A DNA stretch of 34,487 nt from Bradyrhizobium sp. Lineage in GTDB: Bacteria > Pseudomonadota > Alphaproteobacteria > Rhizobiales > Xanthobacteraceae. This document shows positions 1 through 7,368 of the stretch, piece by piece (the stretch's first letter is position 1; the number at the start of each line of letters is the position of its first letter). A model generated the notes under the pieces. It made no database searches. It saw nothing but the letters and a program-made list of their open reading frames with translations, and was not told where the DNA came from. Where the stretch lies: NCBI RefSeq assembly GCF_019242285.1, contig NZ_JAFAVV010000854.1, positions 1 to 34,487 on the forward strand. The letters run 5' to 3'. A program made the translations under genes and the position numbers.

Positions 1-945
1 CGAGGGACGCATCAAAAACTGGTCGTCGAGCCGCTGCATCAGGAACGGCACCCAGGCCAGTCCGCTTTCCACCCAGACCGACTTCAGTTTCGGGAAACGT
101 TCGGGGATCCCGTTCAGGATCCAGTTGGTCATGTGCACCATGTTGCACCAGACGAAGCCCAACGCATGCATGCCGATAAATCGGTTCACGGTCGCGAGCG
201 AAGGGTCCTGCCAGTGATAGCCGGCATGGAATGCCAAGGGCTTGCCGCGTTCCTCGATCATCGCATAGAGCCGCATATACTCATTGTGGTGCACCGCCTT
301 GTAGCGCGTGCTGGTGACGCAGAAGCCGATGACGCCCTTCTTGTCGCACAACTCCTCGACCGTTCGCTCGGCCTCCTTTGGCGTGTTGAACGGCAGATAG
401 ACCAGGGATTTGATCCGGTCGTCCTCGGCGAGGATGCGCTCGATGAGCCAGCGGTTGTAGGCGCGGCCGAGCCATGTCTCCATCTCCGGCTGCGGATGCA
501 TGCCGAGAAACAGCATCGGCGTCGGGAACACCACCATGTTGTCGACGCCGAGCGAATCCATCGCCCGGCGCGTCAGGACGACGTCGCGGTGGACGCCGGT
601 CTCCTCCACGATCTCGCGCTGGCCATCCTGGTGTGTGATGCGCCCGCCGACGGACTGGTAGCGAAGCCCGAGGTCGCCGTTGAGGCCGTAGGGCGGTGCC
701 GCGACGCGCTCGGCCTGAAACCGGATCGCGTTGTCGCGCACGACCGGATCCTCGATATAGGTGACGATCTCCTTCCAGGAGACGGTCTCGACGTGGTGGG
801 CGTCGATGTCGCAGACGAACCAGTCCTGCAGGCCGCGCTTGATCGCGTTGCGCCGGGCCAGCGCCAGGACGTCGCGGGTGTCGGTATGGACGGTGATCTC
901 CTGCGTCGGCGCATAATGCGGCCCGATTCTGCCCTGGATGTTCAT
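1..945 (-). CDS. Amidohydrolase-2 family metal-dependent hydrolase (3' end cut by window edge)
   Basis: The frame stays open from ATG at 945 to the window edge, giving 315 residues without a stop, so the C-terminus is missing. The protein resembles the amidohydrolase_2 / ACMSD-like TIM-barrel hydrolases, which hydrolyse or decarboxylate using a divalent metal. Seen: an early DIDAHH motif (metal-ligand type), a central LAFHAGYHW segment with conserved His, and a late RFPKLKSVWVESGLAWVP segment typical of the family's last barrel strands. The ATG overlaps the stop of the upstream 119-aa gene as ATGA, so the two are translationally coupled, and a Rieske protein lies just before. The grouping suggests degradation of an aromatic or heterocyclic acid. 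The substrate cannot be read from sequence. Confidence 0.85.
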   Translation of the reverse strand, partial: MNIQGRIGPHYAPTQEITVHTDTRDVLALARRNAIKRGLQDWFVCDIDAHHVETVSWKEIVTYIEDPVVRDNAIRFQAERVAAPPYGLNGDLGLRYQSVGGRITHQDGQREIVEETGVHRDVVLTRRAMDSLGVDNMVVFPTPMLFLGMHPQPEMETWLGRAYNRWLIERILAEDDRIKSLVYLPFNTPKEAERTVEELCDKKGVIGFCVTSTRYKAVHHNEYMRLYAMIEERGKPLAFHAGYHWQDPSLATVNRFIGMHALGFVWCNMVHMTNWILNGIPERFPKLKSVWVESGLAWVPFLMQRLDDQFLMRPS

Positions 946-1301
946 GGCCGTTCTCCCGTGGAAGTGATGTCCTCGTCCGGGCGGCGCCGATACCAGAGCG
1001 CCAGCTCCATCGGACCGAGGTGCAGCGCGCGCAGCATTTCGGAGACGGCCGACAGCAGTTCGGTCGGCGTCATCTCGCTGTCGCGCTGGCCGGCGATCGG
1101 CGAGAATGTGCGCTCCTCGCCATCGCTCTTGGCGACATAGAGCCGGATCGCGGCGGTCAGGATCTGCGCCACGGCTTCATCGGAGACCCGGCTGGCCTCG
1201 TTGCTCTCGACCAGCTCGCGCGAGGTGCGCAACAGCTCGGGCGCCATGGCGTCGATCCAGCCATAGGCATCGTTCCTGCGCTCGCCCTCAGGTCCGAACA
1301 T
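942..1301 (-). CDS. Conserved hypothetical protein, 119 aa, in Rieske-amidohydrolase operon
   Basis: A 119-residue mostly helical, acidic protein with no motif I recognise. It starts at ATG 1301, 14 bases inside the end of the Rieske gene, and its stop overlaps the amidohydrolase start (ATGA). Sandwiching between two coupled genes strongly supports that it is real and made in proportion with them. It has no signal peptide, membrane segment or cysteine pattern. It could be a small subunit or accessory factor of the oxygenase/hydrolase pair, but that is inference from position only. Confidence 0.75.
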   Translation of the reverse strand: MFGPEGERRNDAYGWIDAMAPELLRTSRELVESNEASRVSDEAVAQILTAAIRLYVAKSDGEERTFSPIAGQRDSEMTPTELLSAVSEMLRALHLGPMELALWYRRRPDEDITSTGERP

Positions 1302-1665
1302 AGATTTCGCCTTCCCGGATCACGAGCTCCGCCTTGCGCAACCGGATGCGCGGATTGCCTTGGTGACAACCCGTCTTGATGCTGTACTCGTAGCCGTGCC
1401 AGGGGCAGATGATGTGGGTCTCGGCCGGATCATATTGCTGGGTGCGGACGGTGCGGTCCTCCGCGACCGGCTCGATCACGCGCTGCATGATGCGGCCCTG
1501 GCACACCGGGCCGGCGCGATGGGCGCAGCGATTGTGCCATGCGAAAAAATCGCCATCGATCCGGAAGACGCCGATCTCGAACTCGCCGCATTCGACCACC
1601 TTGCGGTCGCCGTCGGCGTAGTCGGTCACTTTCCCCGCGGAATATTCCGGCATGGGCCACCACAT
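1288..1665 (-). CDS. Rieske [2Fe-2S] domain protein, small
   Basis: A small Rieske-type iron-sulfur protein, likely the electron-transfer ferredoxin or oxygenase-associated component of the operon. From ATG 1665 the product is 125 aa. The cluster ligands are visible as C47-A-H49 (RCAHRAG) and C87-P-W-H90 (ICPWHGYEY). The two ligand pairs are about 37 residues apart, longer than the usual 15-17, so the cluster-binding domain carries an insertion of roughly 20 residues. The frame runs further upstream to a TTG at 1719 (143 aa). I prefer ATG 1665 because homology-like sequence begins just after it, but neither start has a strong ribosome site. The 3' end overlaps the next gene by 14 bases. Confidence 0.85.
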   Translation of the reverse strand: MWWPMPEYSAGKVTDYADGDRKVVECGEFEIGVFRIDGDFFAWHNRCAHRAGPVCQGRIMQRVIEPVAEDRTVRTQQYDPAETHIICPWHGYEYSIKTGCHQGNPRIRLRKAELVIREGEIYVRT

Positions 1666-1752
1666 GGTCGAGGAGCCGCGCAGATGGAAAGAATGCGGTC
1701 CCGATCGCAGCGATGTCAATCCGAAACGTCCGAAGCTGGATGTGCTGCGGCA

Positions 1753-1914
1753 TCACCAGCGCAAGCTGTCCTTTCCGTACAGGTAGATTGCAATGAGGCC
1801 GATGGTCACCGCAACCGACGCCATCAGGATGATCCGATTCCAGTTGGGCCGCTGCCGACGGGATCCGCCGAGCGTGAAGATCGCAAACAGGGCCTTCGGA
1901 CCCAATCTCGGCAT
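1753..1914 (-). CDS. Small single-pass membrane protein, 53 aa
   Basis: A 53-codon frame from ATG 1914 to TGA 1753. It encodes an N-terminal basic stretch (GGSRRQRPNWNR) followed by a clear hydrophobic segment (IILMASVAVTIGLIAIYLY) and a short polar tail ending in RW. This is the layout of a single-pass inner-membrane peptide with a cytoplasmic positive end. A weak Shine-Dalgarno-like AGGTCGGGA lies about 10 bases upstream. It sits on the same strand just upstream of the Rieske gene. Family unknown; it may be a short leader gene of that operon or an independent small protein. Confidence 0.55.
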   Translation of the reverse strand: MPRLGPKALFAIFTLGGSRRQRPNWNRIILMASVAVTIGLIAIYLYGKDSLRW

Positions 1915-2019
1915 TGGCAGCGTCCCGACCTGATCTCACGAGAACTATCATGAGCGGCGGGACGCTGTTTGAGAAAGGTCAAGCGATCCGAGGCGAGCAT
2001 CGCTCTTTCGCAGGCAGGC

Positions 2020-2373
2020 TCAGTCTTCGCCGAGCAGCTCGTTGACCCGGCGTTGCAGCTCGCGCTTCTTCTTTTCGCTCTGGCGCAGGCGCGATGCGAT
2101 GTCACTTGGCCGAGGCTCCGTCGCCATCGGGCGCAACGCGAGGCCGATCCGGTTGGCCTTCTGCCAGACGATTCGGGCCAGATAGGAGCGGCCCTTGCGG
2201 GCGATGGTCAGGTGCATCTCCTCGGGCAATGTGGTGGGTGCCTCGAGCTCGATGCAGGCGCCGTCCGCGCTGAAATTACGTACCACGCAGTTGACCGTGG
2301 CGCCGAGACCGTTGGTCCTGGTCACGGCCCCGAGAAGCACCTTGTCCCGCGCGCTTTGGCGCCGATCCTGCAT
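2020..2373 (-). CDS. PilZ domain protein
   Basis: A 117-aa single-domain PilZ protein. PilZ domains bind cyclic di-GMP through an RxxxR element and a (D/N)xSxxG element. Here an N-terminal RRQSAR segment and NFSADGACIELE supply both. The C-terminal third (RLRQSEKKKRELQRRVNELL) is a charged helix likely to form a coiled coil. The start is ATG 2373. As a stand-alone PilZ protein it would act as a c-di-GMP effector; the window also encodes a diguanylate cyclase (pleD), though the link is only suggestive. Confidence 0.85.
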   Translation of the reverse strand: MQDRRQSARDKVLLGAVTRTNGLGATVNCVVRNFSADGACIELEAPTTLPEEMHLTIARKGRSYLARIVWQKANRIGLALRPMATEPRPSDIASRLRQSEKKKRELQRRVNELLGED

Positions 2374-2546
2374 CGATGTATGTCCGCCGAAATGACATTG
2401 CCGGTTTCACCAATTCTATGCCGCTTCCGGTCCGAAGGAAGATACATATCATGAGGATATGGCGTTAAGGTAAATCATGCCTTCGCGAATTGTGCCTTCA
2501 TGGCAACCATTCGGGAACCAGCGGTACGGTGCGGGCTTTGGTCAGT

Positions 2547-3503
2547 ATGCGTGCCTTGCCTCTCCTTGCGATCACGGCCATCTGCCTGCGTGTCGCATCC
2601 GCGTGGGCCGATCAGCTTTCGCCCGCGCTCAAGGACGCTGTCGCCCGTCCATTCGTCGCGGAATCGGCTGCGACCAACGCGGCGGACAAGGACAGCGACA
2701 CCCGCGAAGCGATTTGCCTGATGGTGGAATCGGCAGCCAGGGCCAATGATCTGCCGCTCGAATTCTTCGCGCGCGTGATCTGGCAGGAGAGCCGCTTCCA
2801 GTCCGATGCGGTCGGGCCGGTCACCCGCAGCGGCGCGCGGGCGCAGGGCATCGCGCAGTTCATGCCGGGCACGGCGAGCGAGCGGCGGCTGCTCGATCCC
2901 TTCGATCCCGTCCAGGCGCTGCCGAAGGCCGCGGAATTCCTGGCCGAGCTGCGCGGCCAGTTCGGCAATCTCGGGCTTGCCGCTGCGGCCTACAATGCAG
3001 GTCCGCGGCGGGTGCAGGACTGGCTCGCGGGCACCGGGGGAATGCCGCAGGAAACCCGCAACTATGTCGCCGCCATCACCGGCTCGACGGTGGACGAGTG
3101 GGCCAAGGCCGAGAAGCGCGGCAACACGCGCGAGAGCGCGCCGCCGACCTCGTGCCGGGACCTGGTGGCGCTCCTGAAGCGCGCGCCCAATCCGTTCGTC
3201 ACCCAGCTTGAGCAGCACGTCCAGCTCTCCGCCGCCAAGCTCTGGGGCGTGCAGCTCGCCGCGGGCTTCGACCGCAACAGGGCGCTCGCGATGTATGCGC
3301 GGGCGATGAAAGGCCTGCAGGCGGTGATCGGCGGCCGCGACCCGAGCCTGCTCGCCACCAGCCTGCGCAGCCGCGGCACGCGCACCTTCTACCAGGTACG
3401 GATCGGCGCCGACACGCGGCCCGAAGCCGATGATCTCTGCACCCGCATCCGCCGCGCCGGCGGCGCCTGCTTCGTGCTGCGCAACATGGGCGCGCGACGG
3501 TAG
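2547..3503 (+). CDS. Soluble lytic transglycosylase (SLT domain) with C-terminal SPOR-like segment
   Basis: A peptidoglycan lytic transglycosylase acting in the periplasm. From ATG 2547 the 318-aa product begins with a signal peptide (MRALPLLAITAICL..SAWA). The goose-type lysozyme fold follows: catalytic E81 in IWQESRF, then GIAQFMPGTA, a DPFDP loop, AAAYNAGPRRV, and ETRNYV, the usual order of SLT motifs. The C-terminal 40 residues (FYQVRIGADTRPEADDLC...) look like a SPOR-type fold that binds denuded glycan. In-frame GTG 2529 and TTG 2490 are possible earlier starts. None has a strong ribosome site, and 2547 gives the best signal peptide. It diverges from the PilZ gene. Confidence 0.88.
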   Translation: MRALPLLAITAICLRVASAWADQLSPALKDAVARPFVAESAATNAADKDSDTREAICLMVESAARANDLPLEFFARVIWQESRFQSDAVGPVTRSGARAQGIAQFMPGTASERRLLDPFDPVQALPKAAEFLAELRGQFGNLGLAAAAYNAGPRRVQDWLAGTGGMPQETRNYVAAITGSTVDEWAKAEKRGNTRESAPPTSCRDLVALLKRAPNPFVTQLEQHVQLSAAKLWGVQLAAGFDRNRALAMYARAMKGLQAVIGGRDPSLLATSLRSRGTRTFYQVRIGADTRPEADDLCTRIRRAGGACFVLRNMGARR

Positions 3504-3511
3504 GCTCTCGT

Positions 3512-4468
3512 TCAATGCGGCATCCGGCTCTGCCGGAAGTCGCGCGGTGAGGTGCCAAAATGCTCGCGGAAGACGCGGCCGAAATGCGAGAGGTCGTTGA
3601 AGCCCCAGGCAAAGGCGATCTCGCCGATTTGGCGATGCGCAAGCATTGGCGAGGCGAGGTCGCGCTTGCAGCGCGCGAGGCGCTCGGCCAGCAGGTAGCG
3701 CTGGAACGAGGTTTGCTCGTCGGCCAGGAGATCGTTGACGTAGCGCACTGAGATGCCAAGCGCCGCCGCGGTCTCGGGCAGCGACAGATCGGGATCGGCG
3801 AGGCGGGCGCGTATGTGGGCTTTCAGCCGGTAGCGCAGCGCCGAGCGATGCGTCGAGGAGGGCAGTGACGTCTTGCCCAGCCGTTCGCTCAGCGCCATGG
3901 CGAGGAGATCGACCGCCTGCTCGGAGAGGGCGACGGCATGCTCCGGTCCGATCTGATCGGCGCTGTGGCAGAGCTGGAAGATGAAGTCGTAGGCGAGCCG
4001 CTCGAGCGCGACGTCCGCACCGAACGCCCTGGCCGTCAGGGCTTCGGTATCACCCAGCCGACGTTGCAGCATCTCGCGCGGCACCTTGAAGATCGTCTGC
4101 GTGAACGCAGCATCGAAGCTGAGCTGATAGGGACGCGTCGTATCGTAGAGCGCGAACTCGCCGGGACGAATCGAGGTTTCGCGACCGTCCTGCACGACGC
4201 CACCGACGCCGCGGTTGCCGAGTGCGATCAGCACGAAATCCTGGTCGGAGCGGGCTATTCGCGACGGCGTCCGAAAAACGTGCTGGCGGTCCGAGCAGAC
4301 GTCGGAGCAGACGGCCTTGCCGAGAGAAGCCTGCGTGACCGAGCCGTGGAATGCGTTGCCGAGGTCGGACTTGCAGTCGAGCTCGACGAACACGTCGCAG
4401 ACGATGTCCTGCCAAAGCGCCAGGCGCCGGTATCCAGGACTGCCATCGGTCGAAAACTGGATCGGCAT
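3512..4468 (-). CDS. AraC-family transcriptional regulator
   Basis: A 318-aa regulator with an N-terminal AraC-binding-like (cupin type) ligand domain over roughly residues 10-190 and a C-terminal double helix-turn-helix. The latter shows the conserved pattern SLPETAAALGISVRYVNDLL, then IGEIAFAWGFNDLSHFGRVF and FGTSPRDFR. ATG 4468 is chosen over the ATG at 4489 because a good GGAGGA ribosome site lies 11 bases before it and the longer start would put that site inside the gene. It is divergent from the nitrilase gene across 222 bp, so it most likely controls the nitrilase/aldoxime dehydratase genes in response to an aldoxime, nitrile or related compound. AraC-type regulators beside oxd-nit genes are known from other bacteria. 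Confidence 0.88.
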   Translation of the reverse strand: MPIQFSTDGSPGYRRLALWQDIVCDVFVELDCKSDLGNAFHGSVTQASLGKAVCSDVCSDRQHVFRTPSRIARSDQDFVLIALGNRGVGGVVQDGRETSIRPGEFALYDTTRPYQLSFDAAFTQTIFKVPREMLQRRLGDTEALTARAFGADVALERLAYDFIFQLCHSADQIGPEHAVALSEQAVDLLAMALSERLGKTSLPSSTHRSALRYRLKAHIRARLADPDLSLPETAAALGISVRYVNDLLADEQTSFQRYLLAERLARCKRDLASPMLAHRQIGEIAFAWGFNDLSHFGRVFREHFGTSPRDFRQSRMPH

Positions 4469-4690
4469 CAGTGAGCTTTCCTCCCGCATCCCTTGTACGC
4501 GAACCTGCCCCCCTCATTGGAGGCAAGTCTCGTACCGGCCTCGTGATGCCCGCCCGGTCGATTTTTTGTTCCGTTGCGGTCGAGCGCCAGTTGCTCGTCT
4601 TTGGTCAAATAGACTGCATCGGACGCGAAATCCGATCAACCGGAAAGGGATCGATCGGGTTCATTCGGGCGGATCGCAACGGAGGCGGCA
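4469..4690. promoter_or_regulatory. Divergent regulator/nitrilase control region with dyads
   Basis: A 222-bp non-coding stretch between divergent araC-type and nitrilase genes. It holds a 6-bp dyad ATCGGA-N7-TCCGAT at 4618-4636. It also holds a widely spaced perfect 8-bp inverted repeat, CCGTTGCG at 4571-4578 and CGCAACGG at 4675-4682. The second arm abuts the nitrilase ribosome site (GGAGG, 4681-4685). Either could be an operator for the AraC-type protein; this is inferred from position and symmetry only. Confidence 0.4.
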
Positions 4691-5707
4691 ATGGGCATCG
4701 AACATCCGAAATACAGGGTTGCCGTGGTGCAGGCGGCACCGGCCTGGCTCGATCTCGACACATCGATCGCCAAGACGATCGCGCTGATCGAGGAGGCCGC
4801 ACAAAAGGGCGCCAAGCTGATCGCCTTTCCGGAGGTCTTCATCCCCGGCTATCCCTGGCACATCTGGCTGGACTCGCCGGCCTGGGCGATCGGCCGCGGC
4901 TTTGTGCAGCGCTATTTCGACAATTCGCTCGCCTACGACAGCCGGGAGGCCGACAGGCTTCGCGAAGCCGTCCGCAAGGCTGGGCTCACCGCGGTGATCG
5001 GCCTGTCCGAGCGCGACGGCGGCAGCCTCTACATCGCGCAATGGCTGCTCGGGCCCGACGGCGAGACCATCGCCCGTCGCCGCAAGCTCAGGCCGACCCA
5101 TGCCGAGCGGACCGTCTATGGCGAGGGCGACGGCAGCGATCTCGCCGTGCACGATCGTCCCGACATCGGACGGCTGGGCGCGCTGTGCTGCTGGGAGCAT
5201 CTGCAGCCGCTGTCGAAATACGCCATGTACGCCCAGAACGAGCAGGTGCATGTGGCCTCGTGGCCGAGCTTCTCGCTCTATGATCCCTTCGCGCCGGCGC
5301 TGGGCGCCGAGGTCAACAATGCCGCTTCCCGGGTCTATGCCGTGGAGGGCTCCTGCTTCGTGCTGGCACCGTGCGCGACCGTGTCGCAGGCGATGATCGA
5401 CGAGCTCTGCGACCGTCCCGACAAGCACGCACTGCTGCATGTCGGCGGCGGCTTTGCCGCGATCTATGGCCCGGACGGCAGCCAGATCGGCGACAAACTG
5501 CCGCCGGACCAGGAGGGCCTGCTGATTGCGGAGATCGACCTCGGCGCGATCGGCGTCGCCAAGAATGCCGCCGATCCCGCCGGGCACTATTCGCGCCCCG
5601 ATGTGACGCGGCTGCTGTTCAACAACAAGCCGTCCAGGCGCGTCGAGCCGTTTGCGCTGCCGGTCGACACCGCCGAACCCGTGGAGATTGCGGCGGCGGC
5701 GAGCTGA
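4691..5707 (+). CDS. Nitrilase (nitrile to carboxylic acid plus ammonia)
   Basis: A 338-aa carbon-nitrogen hydrolase of the true nitrilase branch. The catalytic triad is visible: E48 in AFPEVF, K132 in RRRKLRPTHAER, and C167 in LCCWEHLQPL. The CWEHLQP context and the THAER stretch are typical of aliphatic nitrilases and arylacetonitrilases rather than amidases. A GGAGG ribosome site precedes ATG 4691. It is followed after 27 bases by the aldoxime dehydratase gene, so the pair converts aldoximes to nitriles and then to acids, releasing ammonia in the cytoplasm. Substrate range (aryl-acetonitrile or aliphatic) cannot be decided from motifs alone. Confidence 0.93.
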   Translation: MGIEHPKYRVAVVQAAPAWLDLDTSIAKTIALIEEAAQKGAKLIAFPEVFIPGYPWHIWLDSPAWAIGRGFVQRYFDNSLAYDSREADRLREAVRKAGLTAVIGLSERDGGSLYIAQWLLGPDGETIARRRKLRPTHAERTVYGEGDGSDLAVHDRPDIGRLGALCCWEHLQPLSKYAMYAQNEQVHVASWPSFSLYDPFAPALGAEVNNAASRVYAVEGSCFVLAPCATVSQAMIDELCDRPDKHALLHVGGGFAAIYGPDGSQIGDKLPPDQEGLLIAEIDLGAIGVAKNAADPAGHYSRPDVTRLLFNNKPSRRVEPFALPVDTAEPVEIAAAAS

Positions 5708-5734
5708 CGCTGTCCGGCACGGGAGGGTATGATG

Positions 5735-6775
5735 ATGGAGTCCGCGATTCCCCTGCATCTCGAAACGACGCGGTCGCGCCACAAGCGCGTGCCGTCGGAC
5801 TACGTACCGCCATATCCGTCGTTCGTGGCGCGCTACAAGCCCGCGGTCAACCGCGTCGTGATGGCCTATTTCGGCCTGCAATATCGCGGTGCGGCGCCCG
5901 CGGCCGTCGCCGGCGCGCTGGCGCGCATCGCCGAGCGCTTCGCGGCGGCCGATGGTCCCTCGTACTGGGATCGCGCGCAGTATGTCGACCAGGCCGGCTT
6001 TTCCAACGTGATTTCGGTCGGCTATTGGTCCGACGTTGCAAGCTTCGATGCCTGGCTCGGGCCGGCGCGTGAAGACTGGACCGGCAAGGATTGCGAAGGC
6101 GTGGGCACCTTCATCGAGGCGCTGCGGCCGACTGTCGGGCGCTTCGAGACGCTGTTCTCGTCGCTCGGTCGGCCCGAGGGCGTTGCCGTCATCGGCGATG
6201 GCATGAGCGGTGAGGTGCAGGAGCATGCCTATTGGGGTGGGATGCGCGACCGCATTCCCCTGTCGCAGACGGACGAGATGGCACCCGGCGGCAGGCCTGA
6301 ACTGGTCCGTCACGGTGCGCGGCTCATCGTCAAGGCACATGACAATCTGTGCCTGATCCGCTCCGGCCAGGACTGGAGCGATACCGAGGCGTCCGAGCGA
6401 AAGCTCTATCTGGAGGACGTCGAGCCGGTACTGCACGAAGGCATGGATTTCCTGCGCGACGAGGGTGTCGGCATCGGCTGCTACGCCAACCGCTACATGC
6501 GTGTGCTGGATGCCGACGGCGCGCCGACCGAAAAGTCCTACGGCCAGAGCTGGTGGAAGAGCCTTGCGGCATTGGAGCGCTGGGCCGAATCCCATCCGAC
6601 CCATGTCAGGATATTTGGCGCGGCGATGAAGTATCTCTCGACGCTCGGGCCGGCGGCCAGGCTTCGCTTGTACCACGAGGTCACCGTGGCCGCGGCGGAG
6701 GAGCAGTTCTTCGAATATTTGAACTGTCATCCGAAGACCGGAATGCTGGCCGCCGTCGAAACGGTCGGAGCCTGA
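5735..6775 (+). CDS. oxd: Haem-containing aldoxime dehydratase (phenylacetaldoxime dehydratase family)
   Basis: A 346-aa aldoxime dehydratase, which removes water from R-CH=NOH to make R-CN using haem b bound directly to substrate nitrogen. Three ATGs occur in a row (5729, 5732, 5735). The last is best placed 8 bases after GGGAGG, and it gives MESAIP, matching the start I recall for OxdRE. Haem/active-site motifs are kept: WGGMRDR (Arg), IRSGQDW (Ser), SHPTHVRIF with the likely axial His290, and LRLYHEV with the likely catalytic His314. These two His are 24 apart here versus 21 as I recall for OxdRE, implying a 3-residue insertion between them. It lies in an operon with nitrilase. Confidence 0.92.
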   Translation: MESAIPLHLETTRSRHKRVPSDYVPPYPSFVARYKPAVNRVVMAYFGLQYRGAAPAAVAGALARIAERFAAADGPSYWDRAQYVDQAGFSNVISVGYWSDVASFDAWLGPAREDWTGKDCEGVGTFIEALRPTVGRFETLFSSLGRPEGVAVIGDGMSGEVQEHAYWGGMRDRIPLSQTDEMAPGGRPELVRHGARLIVKAHDNLCLIRSGQDWSDTEASERKLYLEDVEPVLHEGMDFLRDEGVGIGCYANRYMRVLDADGAPTEKSYGQSWWKSLAALERWAESHPTHVRIFGAAMKYLSTLGPAARLRLYHEVTVAAAEEQFFEYLNCHPKTGMLAAVETVGA

Positions 6776-6788
6776 GGACCTGCCCCAT

Positions 6789-7299
6789 GTGCCGCGCGAG
6801 CGGCGCGTCGGCTTCGTCCATGGGCTGGGCTCCGGATTGCTGTGCGTCGCCCTGGTCGCGACCGTGCTCGGCTATGAGCTTGCGGCCAATCTTTCGGAGA
6901 CGCTTGGCGCGGCGATCCTGCTGCTGACGCCGCTGTCGTTCCTGCTCTCGACGTTGCGCAACTCGCGCGAGCTCGCCGACGTACTGGCGCTGGTGCTGGG
7001 GCTCGCATTCTACCCGCTCGCCTCGCTGCTCGACAGCGGTCTCGACATCCTCCTGAGCGGGGGTGGCGGCGGGCACCATCGCCATGTGGGTCAAGGCGGT
7101 GGCGACCGCTATTCTCGCCGGCGTCATCGCGCAGATCCTGGTGCAGCCTCCGGGTGCGCTCGCGAGCGTGCCGTGGCTCCTGCGCTATGGCGCGGTGCTC
7201 GCGGGATTTATCGCCTTCCTGTTGGCACGGCGCTCGATCTTTGCCGGCGCGTTCTGCGGCGAGCTCGTGATGCTCGCCGCAAAATGGGCCCTCGGCTAG
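6789..7299 (+). pseudogene. azlC/azlD branched-chain amino-acid exporter remnant, frameshifted
   Basis: GTG 6789 follows a GAGG site just after oxd. It opens a frame resembling only the C-terminal half of AzlC: LLLTPLSFLLSTLRNSRELA, then a hydrophobic segment, then LLDSGLDILLSG near 7058. Beyond this, membrane-like coding continues in the +1 frame: GVAAGTIAMWVKAVATAILA through FLLARRSIFAGAFCGELVML, to a stop at 7299. That second part resembles the C-terminal two thirds of AzlD. The switch falls at a run of five G (7059-7063); deleting one G restores one frame of about 170 aa. The AzlC N-terminus and the AzlC/AzlD boundary are both missing. Decay is the simplest reading. A sequencing error, or two coupled small membrane proteins, remain possible. 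Confidence 0.5.
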
Positions 7300-7368
7300 C
7301 GCCGTCGCAATTGCAGGCGCGCGCGTTTCCGCTAGGGTGAGCCAACAACAAGAACCAGGGGAAACGTC

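Noticed and set aside
4661..6730. Very long antisense open frame opposite nitrilase and aldoxime dehydratase
   Set aside because: High-GC third-position bias keeps the opposite strand open. The product is a His/Arg/Ala-rich sequence with no motifs, while the plus strand carries complete catalytic motifs.
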